A stretch of DNA of 64,000 bases, taken from contig NW_025932456.1 of NCBI RefSeq assembly GCF_000764305.2, positions 277,493 through 341,492 of the forward strand, written 5' to 3'. The notes under the pieces were generated by a model. The model saw only the letters and a program-made list of their open reading frames with translations. It was not told the DNA's origin and made no database searches. A program made the position numbers and the translations under genes. This stretch comes from Hyalella azteca (lineage: Eukaryota > Arthropoda > Malacostraca > Amphipoda > Hyalellidae). Below, in pieces: positions 1 to 13,822 of the stretch. Positions within the stretch are counted from its first letter, which is position 1; every line of letters starts with the position of its first letter.

Positions 1-1435
1 TCTCCCCTGCTCATCTGTTTGCTCTTTCATGCTTCAGTTTTATCGCATGTTTCCCTGCTTCTCCACCCCTTGCCAATTATCTTATTCTGTAGCTCCTTCC
101 CTCCGTCCCGAGCACCCTTCCTGCCTCTCGCTCCTCTTGCGCATTTTTTCGCTTCTTTTCGAATAGATTCGCTTTCCTCTTGCCTTATTTTGAGCGGATT
201 CTTTTGCATTGCATTTCGTTTCATTTCGCATTCATGACGCACGCATTGATTAGCTGAGCAGCGCCGAGCCGGACTCAGGGCTTGCAGCGCTCGGCTTACG
301 GCCTGTCTTGGGCAGCGCTCCATGCATGGAGGAGGCCAGGGGTCCGGGTGCTGCTGACCCCCGTGACGCACCCCGAGCAATAGGTATCTTGGGCAGCGCC
401 CCCGGGGTTGGTTTTCGGGCGCTGCAGATCCAGGTGACGCACCGTAAGATTGGCTAAGCGACTTGCAGCAAACGACATTAATGGCTACACCTCAGGTTTC
501 CACGTGGGCCACAATTTACTTCAACAATATAGATTTTTTCTTTTGGTACACCACTAAAGACGATGCTATCAATGCTTCTTTATTCAGGCACTGAAATTTG
601 AGGATCGCGACGCTGGTGTCGCTTGAGGAGCTGCTACTGCAAGATCGCTCACATTTATTCAGCAGCTTGATGTGTCTAGGTGCGATGAATGCCCAGTCCG
701 GCCCTGCATTATGTCTGTTTACCTGAAAATAGGTTTTTGTAGCGATAAACAGACATTGGAAAAGTTATTAATTTTTTCAACAACGTTCATTTGATAAAAA
801 TTGTAGTCTCATTCAAAATCTTTCTTCCCGATCGGATACTTAAACCTATAATTAATAATACTGTTTGAAGCTCAATTTTGAACTTGCCTAGTCAGGGACT
901 TGGTTGGCTCACAACGACCTCGGTGCTGCGCGTCATCGTTTCAGTCGTTCACGCTCAGCTTGCTTCAGTTTACAGTGCAAACTAATGCCCAATGGAGATC
1001 GAATAAGACCGCACGAAACGACACGAATAAGTCGTCTTTGGCAGCAAGGGAATAAGAGATGCGAAGAAGCAGGAGAAGCAAGCGCGCCAGAGGGCGCCGT
1101 GCGATGCAGCTAAAAATCGCTAATGGAAGAAGGGAGGGCGCCTGACGCACAGCGGAATAACATTCGTGTCGGCAACCCAAACGAATTCGTAATTAATAAA
1201 TGTAATAATAAATAGAGCAATTACGTTAGGGGGAGAAACGGAAATGCAGCACTCGCTAATGGAGACGCCGAGTGAATGATGCATGAGGAGCAAAACAAGC
1301 ACAGGCAAAAATTGACCAAACATGAAGCCCTTCCTCGAATAACATTGCGTTGAGCGCCGGCCAAAAATGCGTGACAGCTTCTGGCTCGTGAGCGAACCTG
1401 AGACGCGGTGTGGCTGATGTGGTGTTGGTGATGTG

Positions 1436-1492
1436 GCTTAGGTTAGGTGCTGCTGCTGGTGCTGCTGCTGGTGGTGCTGCTGCTGGTTGTAC
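1436..1492. repeat. GCT/GGT trinucleotide-rich tract
   Basis: Imperfect runs of GCT and GGT triplets. Read on either strand they encode short alanine- or leucine-rich peptides, but there is no surrounding coding context, so I treat the tract as a microsatellite. Confidence 0.7.
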
Positions 1493-1899
1493 TAGGAGCG
1501 CGAAATCCCATAGGACTTCTGACGAGCACAGACACCCGTCAGAAGTCCCCCCTGAGGGGATTAATGCTTTCAGATTTCTGCCCGCGGGCCTTACGATACG
1601 TGATGACAAAGAAGAGCTGACAGGAATATTTCAAGGCAAGAGGAACATTTGAAGATTGGAAAGTATCTTAAGACGTAATAGTTTAATGAACTAAATTGCC
1701 ATGGATTAGACATAATCAACGGTTCGTCTGATAGATTTTGTATGAGCACCTAAAGAAAAAGGTTAGTCTCACTTCCGAAGAAAGGTGCGTTTTTACGGCT
1801 TGATGTTAAGTTGCCCCGGAGGTGTGGCGGCTTTTGAAACTATATAACGCTGCGCATTCCAAGCGCGACCAATAGGTAGCCCGCTACATCGTAGCGCAT

Positions 1900-2040
1900 T
1901 AGTCGGTGCTCCATGTGGTGCAGTTGGTGTGGTCTGTGCTGATGGTGTAGTCGGTACTGTTGGTTTTAGTGTGGATGATGGTGTAGGTAGTTGTTGTAGT
2001 TGGTGCTGTTGGTGTCAGTGTTGTCGGTGTTGATGATGTT
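1900..2040. repeat. Degenerate GTTGGTGTAGT-like repeat
   Basis: A G/T-rich stretch in which words such as GTTGGTG, GGTGTAG and GGTGTTG recur with irregular spacing. It looks like a decayed minisatellite. No coding context. Confidence 0.55.
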
Positions 2041-5000
2041 ATTGGTCACCCTTCCTGTGATGATTCATCTGCTGCAAGTGGATTTGGAAATTTAATTGAT
2101 AATTTGTTATAATGACGAGTAAAGCGTTTTCGCTGGCTTCGAGTCACGTACAAAAATAAAAAGCTTAGTTTTGCACATAAAAATTCAAAAATAAATTTAG
2201 TGTTGACGAATTTTACGTCATATGTCACATTTTATGCAAAAGTTGCGCGCTTCATTTTAAATTTTGTGAGTTGATCTTTCACGAGGGTAAAAATATAGCT
2301 ACTGGATCAGTTCTCAAATCTATTCTTGATTATGGACTGAAATATATTCTATTTTTACTATATGGACGGTCAATTACAATAGCCTCATGAAGCTGATACT
2401 GTAATTTTGTCATCGTTTGTTTCATGCGTACGCCGCTTAGACTGCACGATGCCAGTTGTGTCGCTGCTACCGCGCGTTGGTTCATCATCTTAGTCACGTC
2501 TCCTGAAATCGATTTAATTATGTTAAATGATTTATTGAATTTTATAATCAATGCAGTTATATTTTATAATATTGATAATAAAATACCTTTAAACATTTTG
2601 GTTGAAGCTGTGAGGCCGCTTGCGGGACCCTGGACGTTGTGTCGCCACAGGCATCTTAATTAATGAATCTTCCTCTAGCATTCAGCAGTTAATCTTTACT
2701 AAGAGAATTTTATTTGGTGCTTTATAGTTGGATTTTAATGCAAAAAACTGTTAGATTGGGGCTTCATTTGAATATTTCCCTTAAATGCGCAATTATTTTC
2801 ATATGTTGGGTTATTACTTACGCAGTCGCACGAGTATATACTGAGGACCTGCACAGCTGCCGTCCTCGCCTGTCATTCTGCGCCTGAATTCTTCGTTGCA
2901 CATCTCGCCTGAAGTCAATACATCTTTGAACGAGTCTTTTATCAATAATATTCATTTGAATGCAACTTGTGTTGATTAATAAGGCCTTGCCTGCGTCTTG
3001 ATGCTCCTTGCACCGCTGCTGCTTCTTCAACAAACTTCACCTAATGACATCTTTACTCCCCTCCTGTCCGCTTGTCAGGTTTCTCTTGTGCGCCATCATC
3101 TTCTTGAGATGCTGCGCTCCCTCTCCTTGTTATTAGTAGTCCGGTTTTCTTACTGGTCAGTTCCCTGCCATTGCTTATCTCTTTCGTTAACAACATTCTT
3201 ATTTCCGCAGCCCTCGGCTACTTTTTATCTTCGTTGCGTTCGCTTTTAATTATCTGCCCCCATCTTTGCAGCTCCCCCAACTTTTACATCGCATTGCTGC
3301 CACTTTTGCCTTGCTTTTTCTGTCCCTTATTTTTGTGCACAGTTTTCAGTTTCGTTTTCCCTTAGCGCGCTTCTTTTGTTACGTATTTTTAATTAGCGTC
3401 CCTCGGTCTCCCCTTTATCGCAATGTTGTCTCTCATTGCAGACCGTGGGGCGTCTCTGCTATGGAATTAGAGGCACTCGAATTAAATGCAACGCGAGCCT
3501 CGGCATGACAGGCTTTGGCTGACCAGCACCGCTCACTGCTAACTTCTCCTCATTAAAATTCAGACTTGGGTTATCATTGATTGATCAATCAACGGCCATC
3601 GAAACAAATCCTATAATTCACTGGTGATTATTAGTATGAAATTCATTGAGCAAAAAATTAATCGCTGCACTTTGGTTTGCAATTTGGCGTGTTGGCACAG
3701 ACGATTACATTGCCCGCCTTGAGCGCGTCCTTAAAAAGCGTTCAGTTGCACACATACAAAGAGAAACTCTAAGAATTGAATTTTTTAGTTTTTAAATTAT
3801 AATTTTCATTATTGAACAATAGGCGATTTGGATACTGTTATTCTGACTACCTTAGACAATCAAAATTCAGCTGTACATTTTTCATAAAATGTTATGAGGA
3901 AGAAAATGCATTGTTAATTAGCATGTTAGCGCGGCGTTACTCAGGCTTGATAATTCCTGCAATTCAAGAAAAATGTTGCACCGAATCTCGTAACCACATT
4001 GTCACCAATCTGATAATGAAAAGCTTATGTATGCTAATTAAAATAAAAATATCCGTTCAAGCCCACATTTTGCATGGAACACAGAACTTTCATTTTACTC
4101 TTTCAAAATATGGAAAGAATATTTTACGAATGGTATCGTGGATACCCAACTGATTTTAACAACATCGGCACATTTAAACAATTTCCTTTGATAAATTTGT
4201 TTAAAATCGGCAGATTATTTCAAAATGTATAAGGAAATTTCCTTGTTTTAACTAAAGATATTCATGATGCAACTTTTTTTAAACCGGTCTTCATTCTATT
4301 TTTCGTTAGTTATGTTAGTTGTTTTTTTTTGCATTTGTGTCATGATGAAAAACTTATGTTGAAGTAAGAGTTTCCCAGAAGTCCTTTTATTATTGCACTA
4401 TTTTTCCCGTAGTGCTTCTGTTAGTGCATTAGTTTCCCAAATGTGCTACGACTTTTTGAACACAAATTCTGGATCAAACTCGGACAACTTTGCTGACTTT
4501 CTAGAACTTAAACAAATTGCAATTTCTACAATTTTCATTCGATATTTGCTGGCAATGCTAGTGATGCCGTGGATAAAATCATGACAATAATGGCAATGCT
4601 GATCCACAGTTATTTCACAAGTTATGCTGTTTTGGATACATTTCAAAACATAATTTCTGATAATGTGGTCTGGCTATCACTACATAAAGAACATTTTATT
4701 AGAACAATATTGCAGGAGTTTGATGAACACGCTTCTCCAGCCATGATCAAGCTGTCTCCCCTGACACTCAACGTCACAATTAGCATAAGTAATTCTGACC
4801 CTTCACAAAAGTCTACGCAAAATTCCGTCTCTGTTTGAGACTTTTGCACCGAGTTCGATTTGTATCAACGATACTCCGATATTTTGATCAGCAGCAAAGA
4901 TCATGTAAAACGTAGAGCATTTTTCGTCTGTGGCGGCTCAGACTTTACTGCTCGTCTCATTTTGCTTTAAAGCTTCACTCTTGAGCCCTCCAATGTAGCA

Positions 5001-5301
5001 ATAACCAATCGTAATGAAGAACATAGGATCCTCTCTCGCCCTTTCCTCTAATCCCCGCGAGTGATCTTTTCGAATCTTCCCTCTTTTCGCGTTTCTTCCG
5101 CAGCGCTCGTTTTATTTCAAGCTTCTTTCTCTTTGCTCCCAGATTAATTATTATTTCTGTTTACTCGGCATTGCATGAAATCTCTTTGCTCACTTTAATT
5201 GGAAACTTATGCTGGATTTTTGTAGCTTGCTAGTTCCCGCTGCTCGTTCGGTTTTACGCTCAAATTTTCAGAATCGGGATCGAGAACTCAGCGTCTTCTT
5301 C

Positions 5302-5601
5302 AGCTTCTTTTATCACATCGTACAATTGTACACGTTGCGTTTTCGAATAACATGTAAAAATTCAGTTTACTTCTTATCTGTCAGTGCTTCTTTAATGATT
5401 TAAAAAAGGGAAGCTTTGCTATTGACGATGTGGGTTAAGTATCGGGGGTATAGCTTCTTTTATCACATCGTACAATTGTACACGTTGCGTTTTTAAAGAA
5501 CATGTAAAAATTCAGTTTACTTCTTATCTGTCAGTGCTTCTTTAATAATTTAAAAAGAGAAGCTTTATTATTGGCGATGTGGGTTAGGTATTCGGAGGTA
5601 G
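5302..5601. repeat. Tandem direct duplication, two copies of about 150 bp
   Basis: Two adjacent copies start at 5302 and 5452 with the same words (TTTTATCACATCGTACAATT near the start, CGATGTGGGTTA near the end). They differ by scattered substitutions and short indels. No protein-like frame is conserved between them, so this is a local non-coding segmental duplication. Confidence 0.85.
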
Positions 5602-7085
5602 TACCACGCAGATGGTCTGGCTTGTATAACATTTAATTAAGTTGTAGGCGCTTAATAAAAGTGGCGTTATTTTGATCAGCTTGGTGCGTACTGCTTCATT
5701 TTAGACTTAAGGTCTGCGCAGAAATGTGAAATTACCTATCGCGTTTTCAGAAATGTATTGGAAACAATATTTTGCACCTGAATCAATAAAATAAAATTTC
5801 GAGTGTGCAGTAGAAGTACGGCTTAAAAGAAAATAATTGTTATAGTTTTCAATGCAATATATTTCTTTATTATCCATATTTTCTAATAAATGTTAAAAAT
5901 ATAATTCAAGTAGTTTTGGTAAGTAGATTTATGTTATTTTCTCATGCAGCTTTATATACTGACAAGCGTGCAGCGCAGTCCGTACAAAAGATGGCCTTCA
6001 AGAATGTTATTCTTCAATGAGATCACAAAGCTCTTTTAATAAAATTATTTCATTAATATCATTAAACTCACGATATAGTTGCCGCGGTCCTAGCGGGCGA
6101 TGTACGGGCAAATAACGTTGAAACAACGTTTATTCGTCGTAAATTAAACTTCTAAAGGTAAATTCAACGTCAGATGCCGGCGGTGGCAGGTATGGCACAG
6201 GTAATGAAATATTTGCTTGATATGACCACACTGGTTTCCATGCTGACAACCATAGGAGTCTGCGCTTGAGAAGCGAGGCCGGACAAATCAACGTATTACA
6301 TACAACTGAACTACGAGCGTTGTACGTGATGGATTCTTTTACCTACTTTGCGTCTGGTGCGCAGTTAGAATGTCTTTCTCAAGGGAAAAAAGCCTTTCAA
6401 TTACGGCTCTCGATCACATGCACTCAAGGAGTGCCTCTTTTCTTAGCGACATGTGAGGGCTTCTCACTCCTCAGCTCCCTGTCCTCAACTGCAAACAAGA
6501 AATTCCATTTACTTTACCCTCTAGTCTGTATTTAATGCGATGTCTTCGGTTAAAATGAGAAACACAATGCTAGGAGTTGAGAAATTTGCGCAAGTTGATT
6601 CTTTTAAACAATTTGTTTCTTTTCTTGTTTTTCTCAGCATTCGAAAGTGAAAGGGAAGTTTTGGCGCTAGTGAACCCATGGTTTATAAATGTATAGGGTG
6701 CACACCGCTCCAGTTACCGCATCGATGACAACTCGGAACAGAACAGGAACATGAAGGCAATAAATACTTAGGCTCAATATGAATGACTGAGCATTTAATT
6801 AAGTCGAATTTATGAAACAAGATTACGAAAAACCAAGCTTAAAAAACTTTTTCAATGACCTTACGGAGCACTCTGTCTCACACGCTGATAAGAAAAGCAT
6901 GTGAACTCAATACGACGATAATATTCACTAGTTATTGCATACTAACCCGCAATGCCTTGAAATTCAATATTATGAAAATACGTTCAAATACATCTTCTTA
7001 ATTACGCAGACAATTTTCGAAACAACGCCCATTTTCAAGTTGCACATTAGGCGTCGAGTGCAGCAAGAGCTTTCAAGTTAATCCT

Positions 7086-7232
7086 TCCTCCCCGCCGCCT
7101 AATAACCTCATGCTTCTCCCCGCCGCCTAATGACCCCACGCTTCTCCCCGCCGCCTAATAACCGCACGCTTCTCCCCGCCGCCTAATAACCCCACGCTTC
7201 TCCCCGCCGCCTAATAACCCCATGCTTCTCCT
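7086..7232. repeat. 28-bp minisatellite (CCCCGCCGCCTAATAACC core)
   Basis: Five copies of a 28-bp unit beginning CCCCGCCGCCTAAT at regular spacing. It is GC-rich against AT-rich surroundings. No splice site or coding exon was recognised beside it. Confidence 0.9.
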
Positions 7233-10200
7233 TCACTGCGAATTAGCACGTCTCCCTCTCTGAGCGTCCTCCATGTTGCATGGATCTTCAATTCTTCTAA
7301 GCTGCGCTCGCTTGCTTTTTAATGCGACTCTCCCGCTCCCTCGCTTCGATTCGTGCGCAATTTTGCCGTGCTATTTTGTCCAATACTTTACTCTAATTCA
7401 TTATCTTGTGTTCCTATCTTTTTGCGCGCTTTCGTTCTAAATATCGCTCTTTTCCCTCCCATCTCTGGAGCTTTTTAGAACCACTTCTTTGGCGCTTTTT
7501 TCTTGCTTCTAATTCAGTTGCGTTTTTACTGCAATTCCCCCTTGCGCTCTCCCTTGCATTAGTTATTTTGTTTGCCATTGCAATTATCGTCGTATTTGCT
7601 TATTCTCCCCTCTGGCGCTTTGTTCTGAGCAATATTTATACATCTTATGTTCCTATACTTTCTTGCCGACCAGCCTGAAGTTCTTCAAGAGCTTCTTGTA
7701 CATGTCTTCTTTCTTCTCGGCAAACTTGCTATGTCTAATTATCCACTCGATGATTCTTACCCTCATCATCTGATGTTCATTTCACCCTCGTATTCTTCCC
7801 TCGCTTCCCTCCTTACATTCTCCCCTCGCCTCCCTCCTAACATTTCTTCTCTTCCAGCACTTTCTCTCGCCAACATCTTTTTCCTTCGTTTTTACATTCA
7901 TTGGTGAATGTTCTAGAAATGTTTTAGTAAAATTTTTGTGGCTCTAGGATTATTTTGTCACATCGGCCTTGCGTGTGGCTTATTACGAGCGATTGTTATA
8001 CTTCTTGCGCGTAACCAACGAGTTGCTTAACAAGTAATAAAACAATTTTCATTTCACCTTTTAAGGACCCAATTTATTTCTCCGGGCACGAAATTTTTCC
8101 GATCCAGTCTACCTGTATCATATTCGGATATAATTGACACATTCATAATTTTCATATTACCATAGTGGAATTAATTAATTTCGCTTAAGAAATTAATACC
8201 GAAATTGGGTATCATGGAAATTTGCAAGTTAGAAAGGGTGAAATTTGCGTTGGTATTTGTGTTCGAAGAAAAATAGTTCTCGAAATTTAAACGTTGAATA
8301 ATAATTTCAACTGCATTTGTATGCAAGACTTGTACTCTACCTTGCGTTTATAAAGATTTAATGAATTTAGCATTCTGACTATAGAATTGACTTTAGTATA
8401 AAGACTAATGTAGTTATTAGAATTTTCATCTCAATAAGTCTGTATGGAACAATTTTTTATGAATTAGTAATACACTGCTTGTCACAGTCTATTCCCAGCT
8501 TGGACTTGTAGGCTTGGCCCAGTTTAAGGCTTGACTGAAGGCTTGACCCACCAGCCGTGCACCGCCAATTTTGTGCACCAATAAGCCTTGAATCCAACGA
8601 CTTGGATCTCTCCGGACATCCACCAATCAGCCGTGAACCACTCGGCTTTGTCCTCCTCCGGCTTCGCATGGAACCTGCCACGTGCACCACCAGGCCGCGG
8701 ATCGAATCTGACTTCCGGGCATCGTTAAATTACGGAATTTTACGTTCACCGCATCTAAAGTTAGGTTTCAGATAGCATAGTTCTGTTCCAAAATTTATCG
8801 TCCTTCGACGAGTGGCCGTTCGACCGAGAGCTGGTTCGACTCACGGCCTAGATACGGATGGCTTGAAGTGCTGAAGGCTACGTTCCGGAAGGCAGGAATC
8901 ATGATGGTCCATTACATCCAGGGCAGTTGTGGTCTCCGGCAGGCGACCCGTTTGATGCACAGTATATTTGTGTAGAATTTTGTTGTGTACATCTTAAATA
9001 ATCTCGTATATAAGAGTCACAGACAAGGTAATGATGGGCGAGGATAATTTAACTCGTGGAGTAAACATTTACATCTAATATGAAGAGATCATTGGAAAAA
9101 TGAGCAATGTGATACATTTTATAGATTTATTCGAGGCCTAAATCATGTAACAATTCTCGGTAACTCATCCCGTGCTCCCGACGGCTAAAGCACAGACATT
9201 ATGACCGCGACGATGTTATGTATATCATGGGTATCAACGAGGCTACCGTATACCTAACGCATTCGAATGAATTGATTGTGGCAATTGAATTCATAACCAA
9301 ATCGACACAATTTCATTTTATAAAACAAAAGTTTCAAAAAGATGTAAAGATATCGAAAAATTCCCGGAAAAGAATGAAGAGGTCCAACCACTTGGATCTG
9401 CCTCTGCAATTTTTTTTAACTGTTTTCACAAGGTTGCTTGGCCGGTCAATTGTCCTCTGATTTTAAGCCAATATTGTATAACGGATTTTTTAAACTTTCA
9501 ACATAATTTCATCAGATCTACCACAGAGCTAGAATCTAACAATAGTTTATCATTTTTTTAATGCATTTTACTAAATCTAATAGCCTTGTTCAGACTTCTG
9601 CTTTCTGAAAATCAACTTTCACCGGCCTGAATGGGCAACCTCTTTACGCTTAACGAATTTCCTACTAACTTCGAATTTACCCAAATCGGGAAACTCTAAT
9701 CCAAGCAAAACAGTGAGGTGTTTCCGAGCGCGATATTAGGAACGTTGCTTATTGTTACTTTCCATACTTCGGCCCTGTATCCCAAACTATGTTAAGAGAA
9801 TTAAATTTTTTTTTCTGAAATACATCCCAAAAAGTAGTCTTCATATTTTGTTGGTAAACAATTTGAAATCGGTTCTTTCTTTAGGTACAAAGATATTCTC
9901 TCTTATCAAATGCGATCGTCTCTAGTTTATAAATACATGGTGCGCGATGGACACCAGCAAACCTTGGTATGACGTCACGCAATCTTCATTCTAGGATCGC
10001 AGAGCATTGAGGGAGAAGTTCTAGGACTGGCCATTTTCTATCGCGTCTTATTTGGATGTGCACTCCTACGCCGAGCAGTGTACCGTTCCAGTGTCCGATA
10101 GTAACTGAATTTAGCTTCCATTTTCGGTGCTTCTGTTTTGCGTTTTTTAGACTCATTGTGTACTTTCAAACAATGGCCCAGTTTGAATGCCGCTTATTGC

Positions 10201-10397
10201 TTACATCCAAGTCGAATTGTGAATTGATAGGCTTTGCCTTTTTTCGCGGGGGGAAGGGGCATTGTTTTTTGTTTCTAAATTTAGGTCTAAATATATATTT
10301 TTTAATTTGGAGTGTACTATTTAATTGTTGTATTTATGTTCTAGAATCTTCGCACTGACGATAGAGATGGACTCAGCAACGTTTTCTATAAAGAGAT

Positions 10398-10790
10398 GAT
10401 TAACCCATGAGCTTCCGTCCTTTCCTCTCCCCTTTCTTTCTCCTGGCTCTCCCTTTCGCCTTCTCTTTTCCCCATCCAGATCTTTCCTCTTTCCTCTATC
10501 TCCTGACCCCCTTTCCCCCCTCTCCCTCTCCCCTTGCTCTGACCCCCTCCGCCCCTCTCCCACCATCCGGTCCTGCTCGCGCTCCGGCAGCCGCGGGCCC
10601 AAAACAAGTTGCCATGGCAACACAGTCGGTACCTGTTACTGCTTGCCTGCCTCCTTCCTCCTGCCTCCTGCCTCCTGCCTCCTGCCTCTTGCTCTGCCTG
10701 CTTCCTGCCTCCTGCCTCTTGCTCTGCCTGCTTCCTGCCTCTTGCCTCTTGCCTACTGCCTCTTGCACTACCTGCATCCTCCTGTAGTAG
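10398..10790. repeat. Long polypyrimidine/polypurine tract with CCTGCCT repeats
   Basis: Nearly 400 bp in which the + strand is overwhelmingly C and T. It ends in repeated CTGCCTCCTGCCTCTTG words between about 10,640 and 10,770. Open frames on both strands are composition artefacts (proline/serine/leucine on +, arginine/glycine/glutamate on -). Such tracts can form triplex DNA or act as strong pyrimidine tracts; no function is shown. Confidence 0.8.
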
Positions 10791-11805
10791 ATGATACCTC
10801 ACCCACTACCAGTGCTCCTTGATCTGCTAACGTATAATTATTTATATAGTATTTATCTTATTTCCATTGATTTTTGGCACGGTATGTTGTATGTAGACTC
10901 GGGATTTTTCAGCTCAATGCTCGGAGATGTTCAAACTTAATATTAGGTCGACATGCATAAAAAATGTTGAAGGTAAATAAAATGTTGAACTCAAATACCG
11001 TAGAGTTTCCGAATTGGTCTCAATTGCTTAAAGCTGACGGGAGTAGTTTTCCAACACAACGTCTAATCTAATCGTGCATCTTCTGTAGGACGTCACTGCT
11101 TGTTAGTGAGTCATATTGACCATGAGATCCAATAACGTTTTAAAGTGTTTTTTTTTCCAGAATTGAAACATTTATCTTTTTCCTGCCAACTTGCATGCGC
11201 GGTTGAACGAAGAGATATTTTTGCCCCGCTCCTGTAATAAGAATTTTTGTGTGCACAATTGCAAAACTAAATTAAATCTAATAACTAATTTGCATGATCA
11301 AAAATTCTTTCATTATTATTGGAATTCTAAGTAATTTTTGGTGATGAGTCGCAGGTTTTGGACTTGAATCCTGCGAAAGAATTCTGCGCCAGCCAAAAAT
11401 TGGAAATCCGCTTGCTCGCTGTAATTGCAGAGTGCAGCATAACTTGCTATGAATGTTGTCACATGTTTTATTGAACATAATAGTTAATAAATAAACAGAA
11501 CTATTGATTGCCAGTACGGCAACTTGCAGCAGTAAAATAGAAGCAGTTGCTGCCTAGTTCTGTTCTGCCAGACACAAACTGACGTACGGGCATCTACCCC
11601 TCATCATAAACTCTGCCGCCATGCTGCCAGATGAGTGTCTCGTCAAACAATCTAAAACAACTTACTAAACTTGACTTCATTCTCAATAAAATCAACTGCA
11701 ATGACTGCTTTACATATAACAATAATAGTGAAGTCAGCCGTGACAACAGTAATTAATTTTGCTTTATTAACAGTGGAAATCGGCCAAATCAATTGAAATT
11801 TTCTA

Positions 11806-11969
11806 TTCGGACTATCAGCATCAGCATCGCCAGCAACAGCAGAGCTATCAGCAGCAGCAGCAGCACCAGCAGCAGCAGCACCAGCATCAGCAGCAGCAGC
11901 AGCACCAGCATCAGCAGACAGCAGCAGCAGCAGCAGCAGCAGCAGCACCAGCAGCACCAGCCGCAGCAG

Positions 11970-12006
<37 letters not shown>
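11806..12006. repeat. Imperfect CAG/AGC trinucleotide repeat
   Basis: About 200 bp of CAG/AGC triplets interrupted by CAC and CAT. On + one frame reads poly-Gln/His, another poly-Ser, another poly-Ala; on - it reads poly-Leu/Ala. Polyglutamine stretches are common in arthropod transcription factors, so an upstream E93 coding exon cannot be ruled out, but no splice sites or flanking conserved protein support that. I call it a repeat. Confidence 0.75.
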
Positions 12007-12007
<1 letters not shown>

Positions 12008-13569
12008 ACAGGCTCCTCCCCCAACACGTGACGCACCGCAGCCTCGCAGTCGTCGCGCGGCGTGGGTTCAGCAGCCGCCGCACTGAGGCACGTGGAGCTG
12101 CCCTGAGCGCTGCACCCGCGCCGCCTGCCTTCCCTTCATGTGAAGGCAATCTTTGGAGTCCCTTCAGTAGAAGGCATTCATTGCCTTCCCTTCAGTAGAA
12201 GGCATTCCTTGGAGTCCCTCAGGAGAAGACCTGCCCTGCCTCCACCTGACCCTGCCTCCACTCCTAGTGGCGCTCGCAACTCTTGATGACACGAGACACA
12301 AACGTGGCATATACGATGTTATTATTCAGAAAATTCAAAACAACTCTATATACCTTCTTAAAGAACAAAGATTAATCATTATGTTAATGAAAGAAAGACT
12401 TGAAATGATATTTCATGTAACATTGAAGTAAAATTTATTAAATTTACCCCCTGAGCTTCACTGAACCTCAATTAATCGACTTGAGAACTTATTGCACCCG
12501 AACGATCTTTTCCCTAAATTCCGCGATTATGGGAGAATAACCAAATCGAAAGTTGGAAAATTTCATAATTCCAGCATGCATAATTCGTATTAAAAGTAGT
12601 TTAAACCAATGTGCAACACTCTCATAATTCTAAACTGATCGGTAAATGATTTAAAATAAGTGACTTGTTAGAGGGACAGCCGAGGGTGAGGTATGGCGCC
12701 CCTCCCTCGCTGGCTCAGCTCCTGCCGCTGCCGCAGTCAACGTTTTATTCAATGGCGGTCAGCGACCGAGTGAGGTCATCACGCTCCTTATTATCTGCCG
12801 TGGTCGGGATAAGCAAATAATTTGTGTGTGTTTCATCTCAGAACTTTCTGAACGTGAGTGCTTCAGTCGTGTCTTCAGTCGTGAGTGTTCTACCAGAGAC
12901 GCTTCTCTTCATGTTTTGTATCGCCTCCGTGAGTAATAAACTCAACGAAGCGTAAAGAATATCATTGTCTATTTTGAATGCCATTCAAATGTACATTTAG
13001 TATTCGAGTCAATATCAAGATTTTGTAAATGATACAAATTAAGAGAAATTTTAGAACGTCTGTATGACATCTTCTAGCTCCAGTTGGCCCGTATGATGTA
13101 ACTTCATGTTACTAACATTATGTTTCAAGTGTAATTTCATTGTTGCTGATTATCGTATTAGAAAAAGTATTTATAACTGTCATGAATTCAATATTTTACC
13201 TCATGATTGGTAAAGACACTTATTGAGTTTAGCCTTCGCGGATCATATATACAGCGTTGGGCAGTTTATCAGTAAACTGAAAATTATCCATCTGTATGTG
13301 CAGCAAAATATTGAGATGGATTGTGAGAACCTTGATGAGAGAAGAAAACCTTACCATTTCTCATGGTATCTTATTTTCTATGAATGAAATGGCAATTGGT
13401 AACATGAACCCAAATTGATATGTTTTGTAATTACGGTTTAGGTTGCACGTGCCAGAGTTTAAGGCTGATGTGCAATGCATTCATAACGTATTTATCGCAA
13501 GCCACAGGCGCCCTTCTTTCAGCTTATTTATTTGTTCAAAATTTAATTCTGGTTCCTTAATATCGGGCA

Positions 13570-13822
13570 TCACTTGCTGTTCTTTGCATTACTTGCTGTT
13601 CTTTGCATCACTTGCTGTTCTTTGCATTACTTGCTGTTCTTTACATTACTTGCTGTTCTTCGCATTACTTGCTGTTCTTTGCATTACTTGCTGTTCTTTG
13701 CATTACTTGCTGTTCTTTGCATTACTTGCTGTTCTTCGCATTACTTGCTGTTCTTTGCATTACTTGCTGTTCTTTGCATTACTTGCAGTTCTTCGCATTA
13801 CTTGCTGTTCTTCGCATTACTT
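13570..13822. repeat. 19-bp minisatellite (ACTTGCTGTTCTTTGCATT)
   Basis: Thirteen head-to-tail copies of a 19-bp unit, from about 13,572 to a last partial copy ending in ACTTCAG, with T/C variation at one site. Because 19 is not a multiple of three, all three frames stay open and give near-identical Cys/Leu-rich peptides; these are artefacts. Confidence 0.95.

Noticed and set aside
8815..8860. GGTTCGACTC resembling a tRNA B box
   Set aside because: No matching A box, anticodon stem or acceptor stem could be drawn around it.
11652..12149. Poly-Leu/Ala minus frame and poly-Gln/Ser plus frames
   Set aside because: A trinucleotide repeat explains them; no splice sites or flanking conserved protein.
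12840..12960. TCAGTCGTG words as an E93 promoter initiator
   Set aside because: Initiator-like words are too short and common; no other core promoter element in register.
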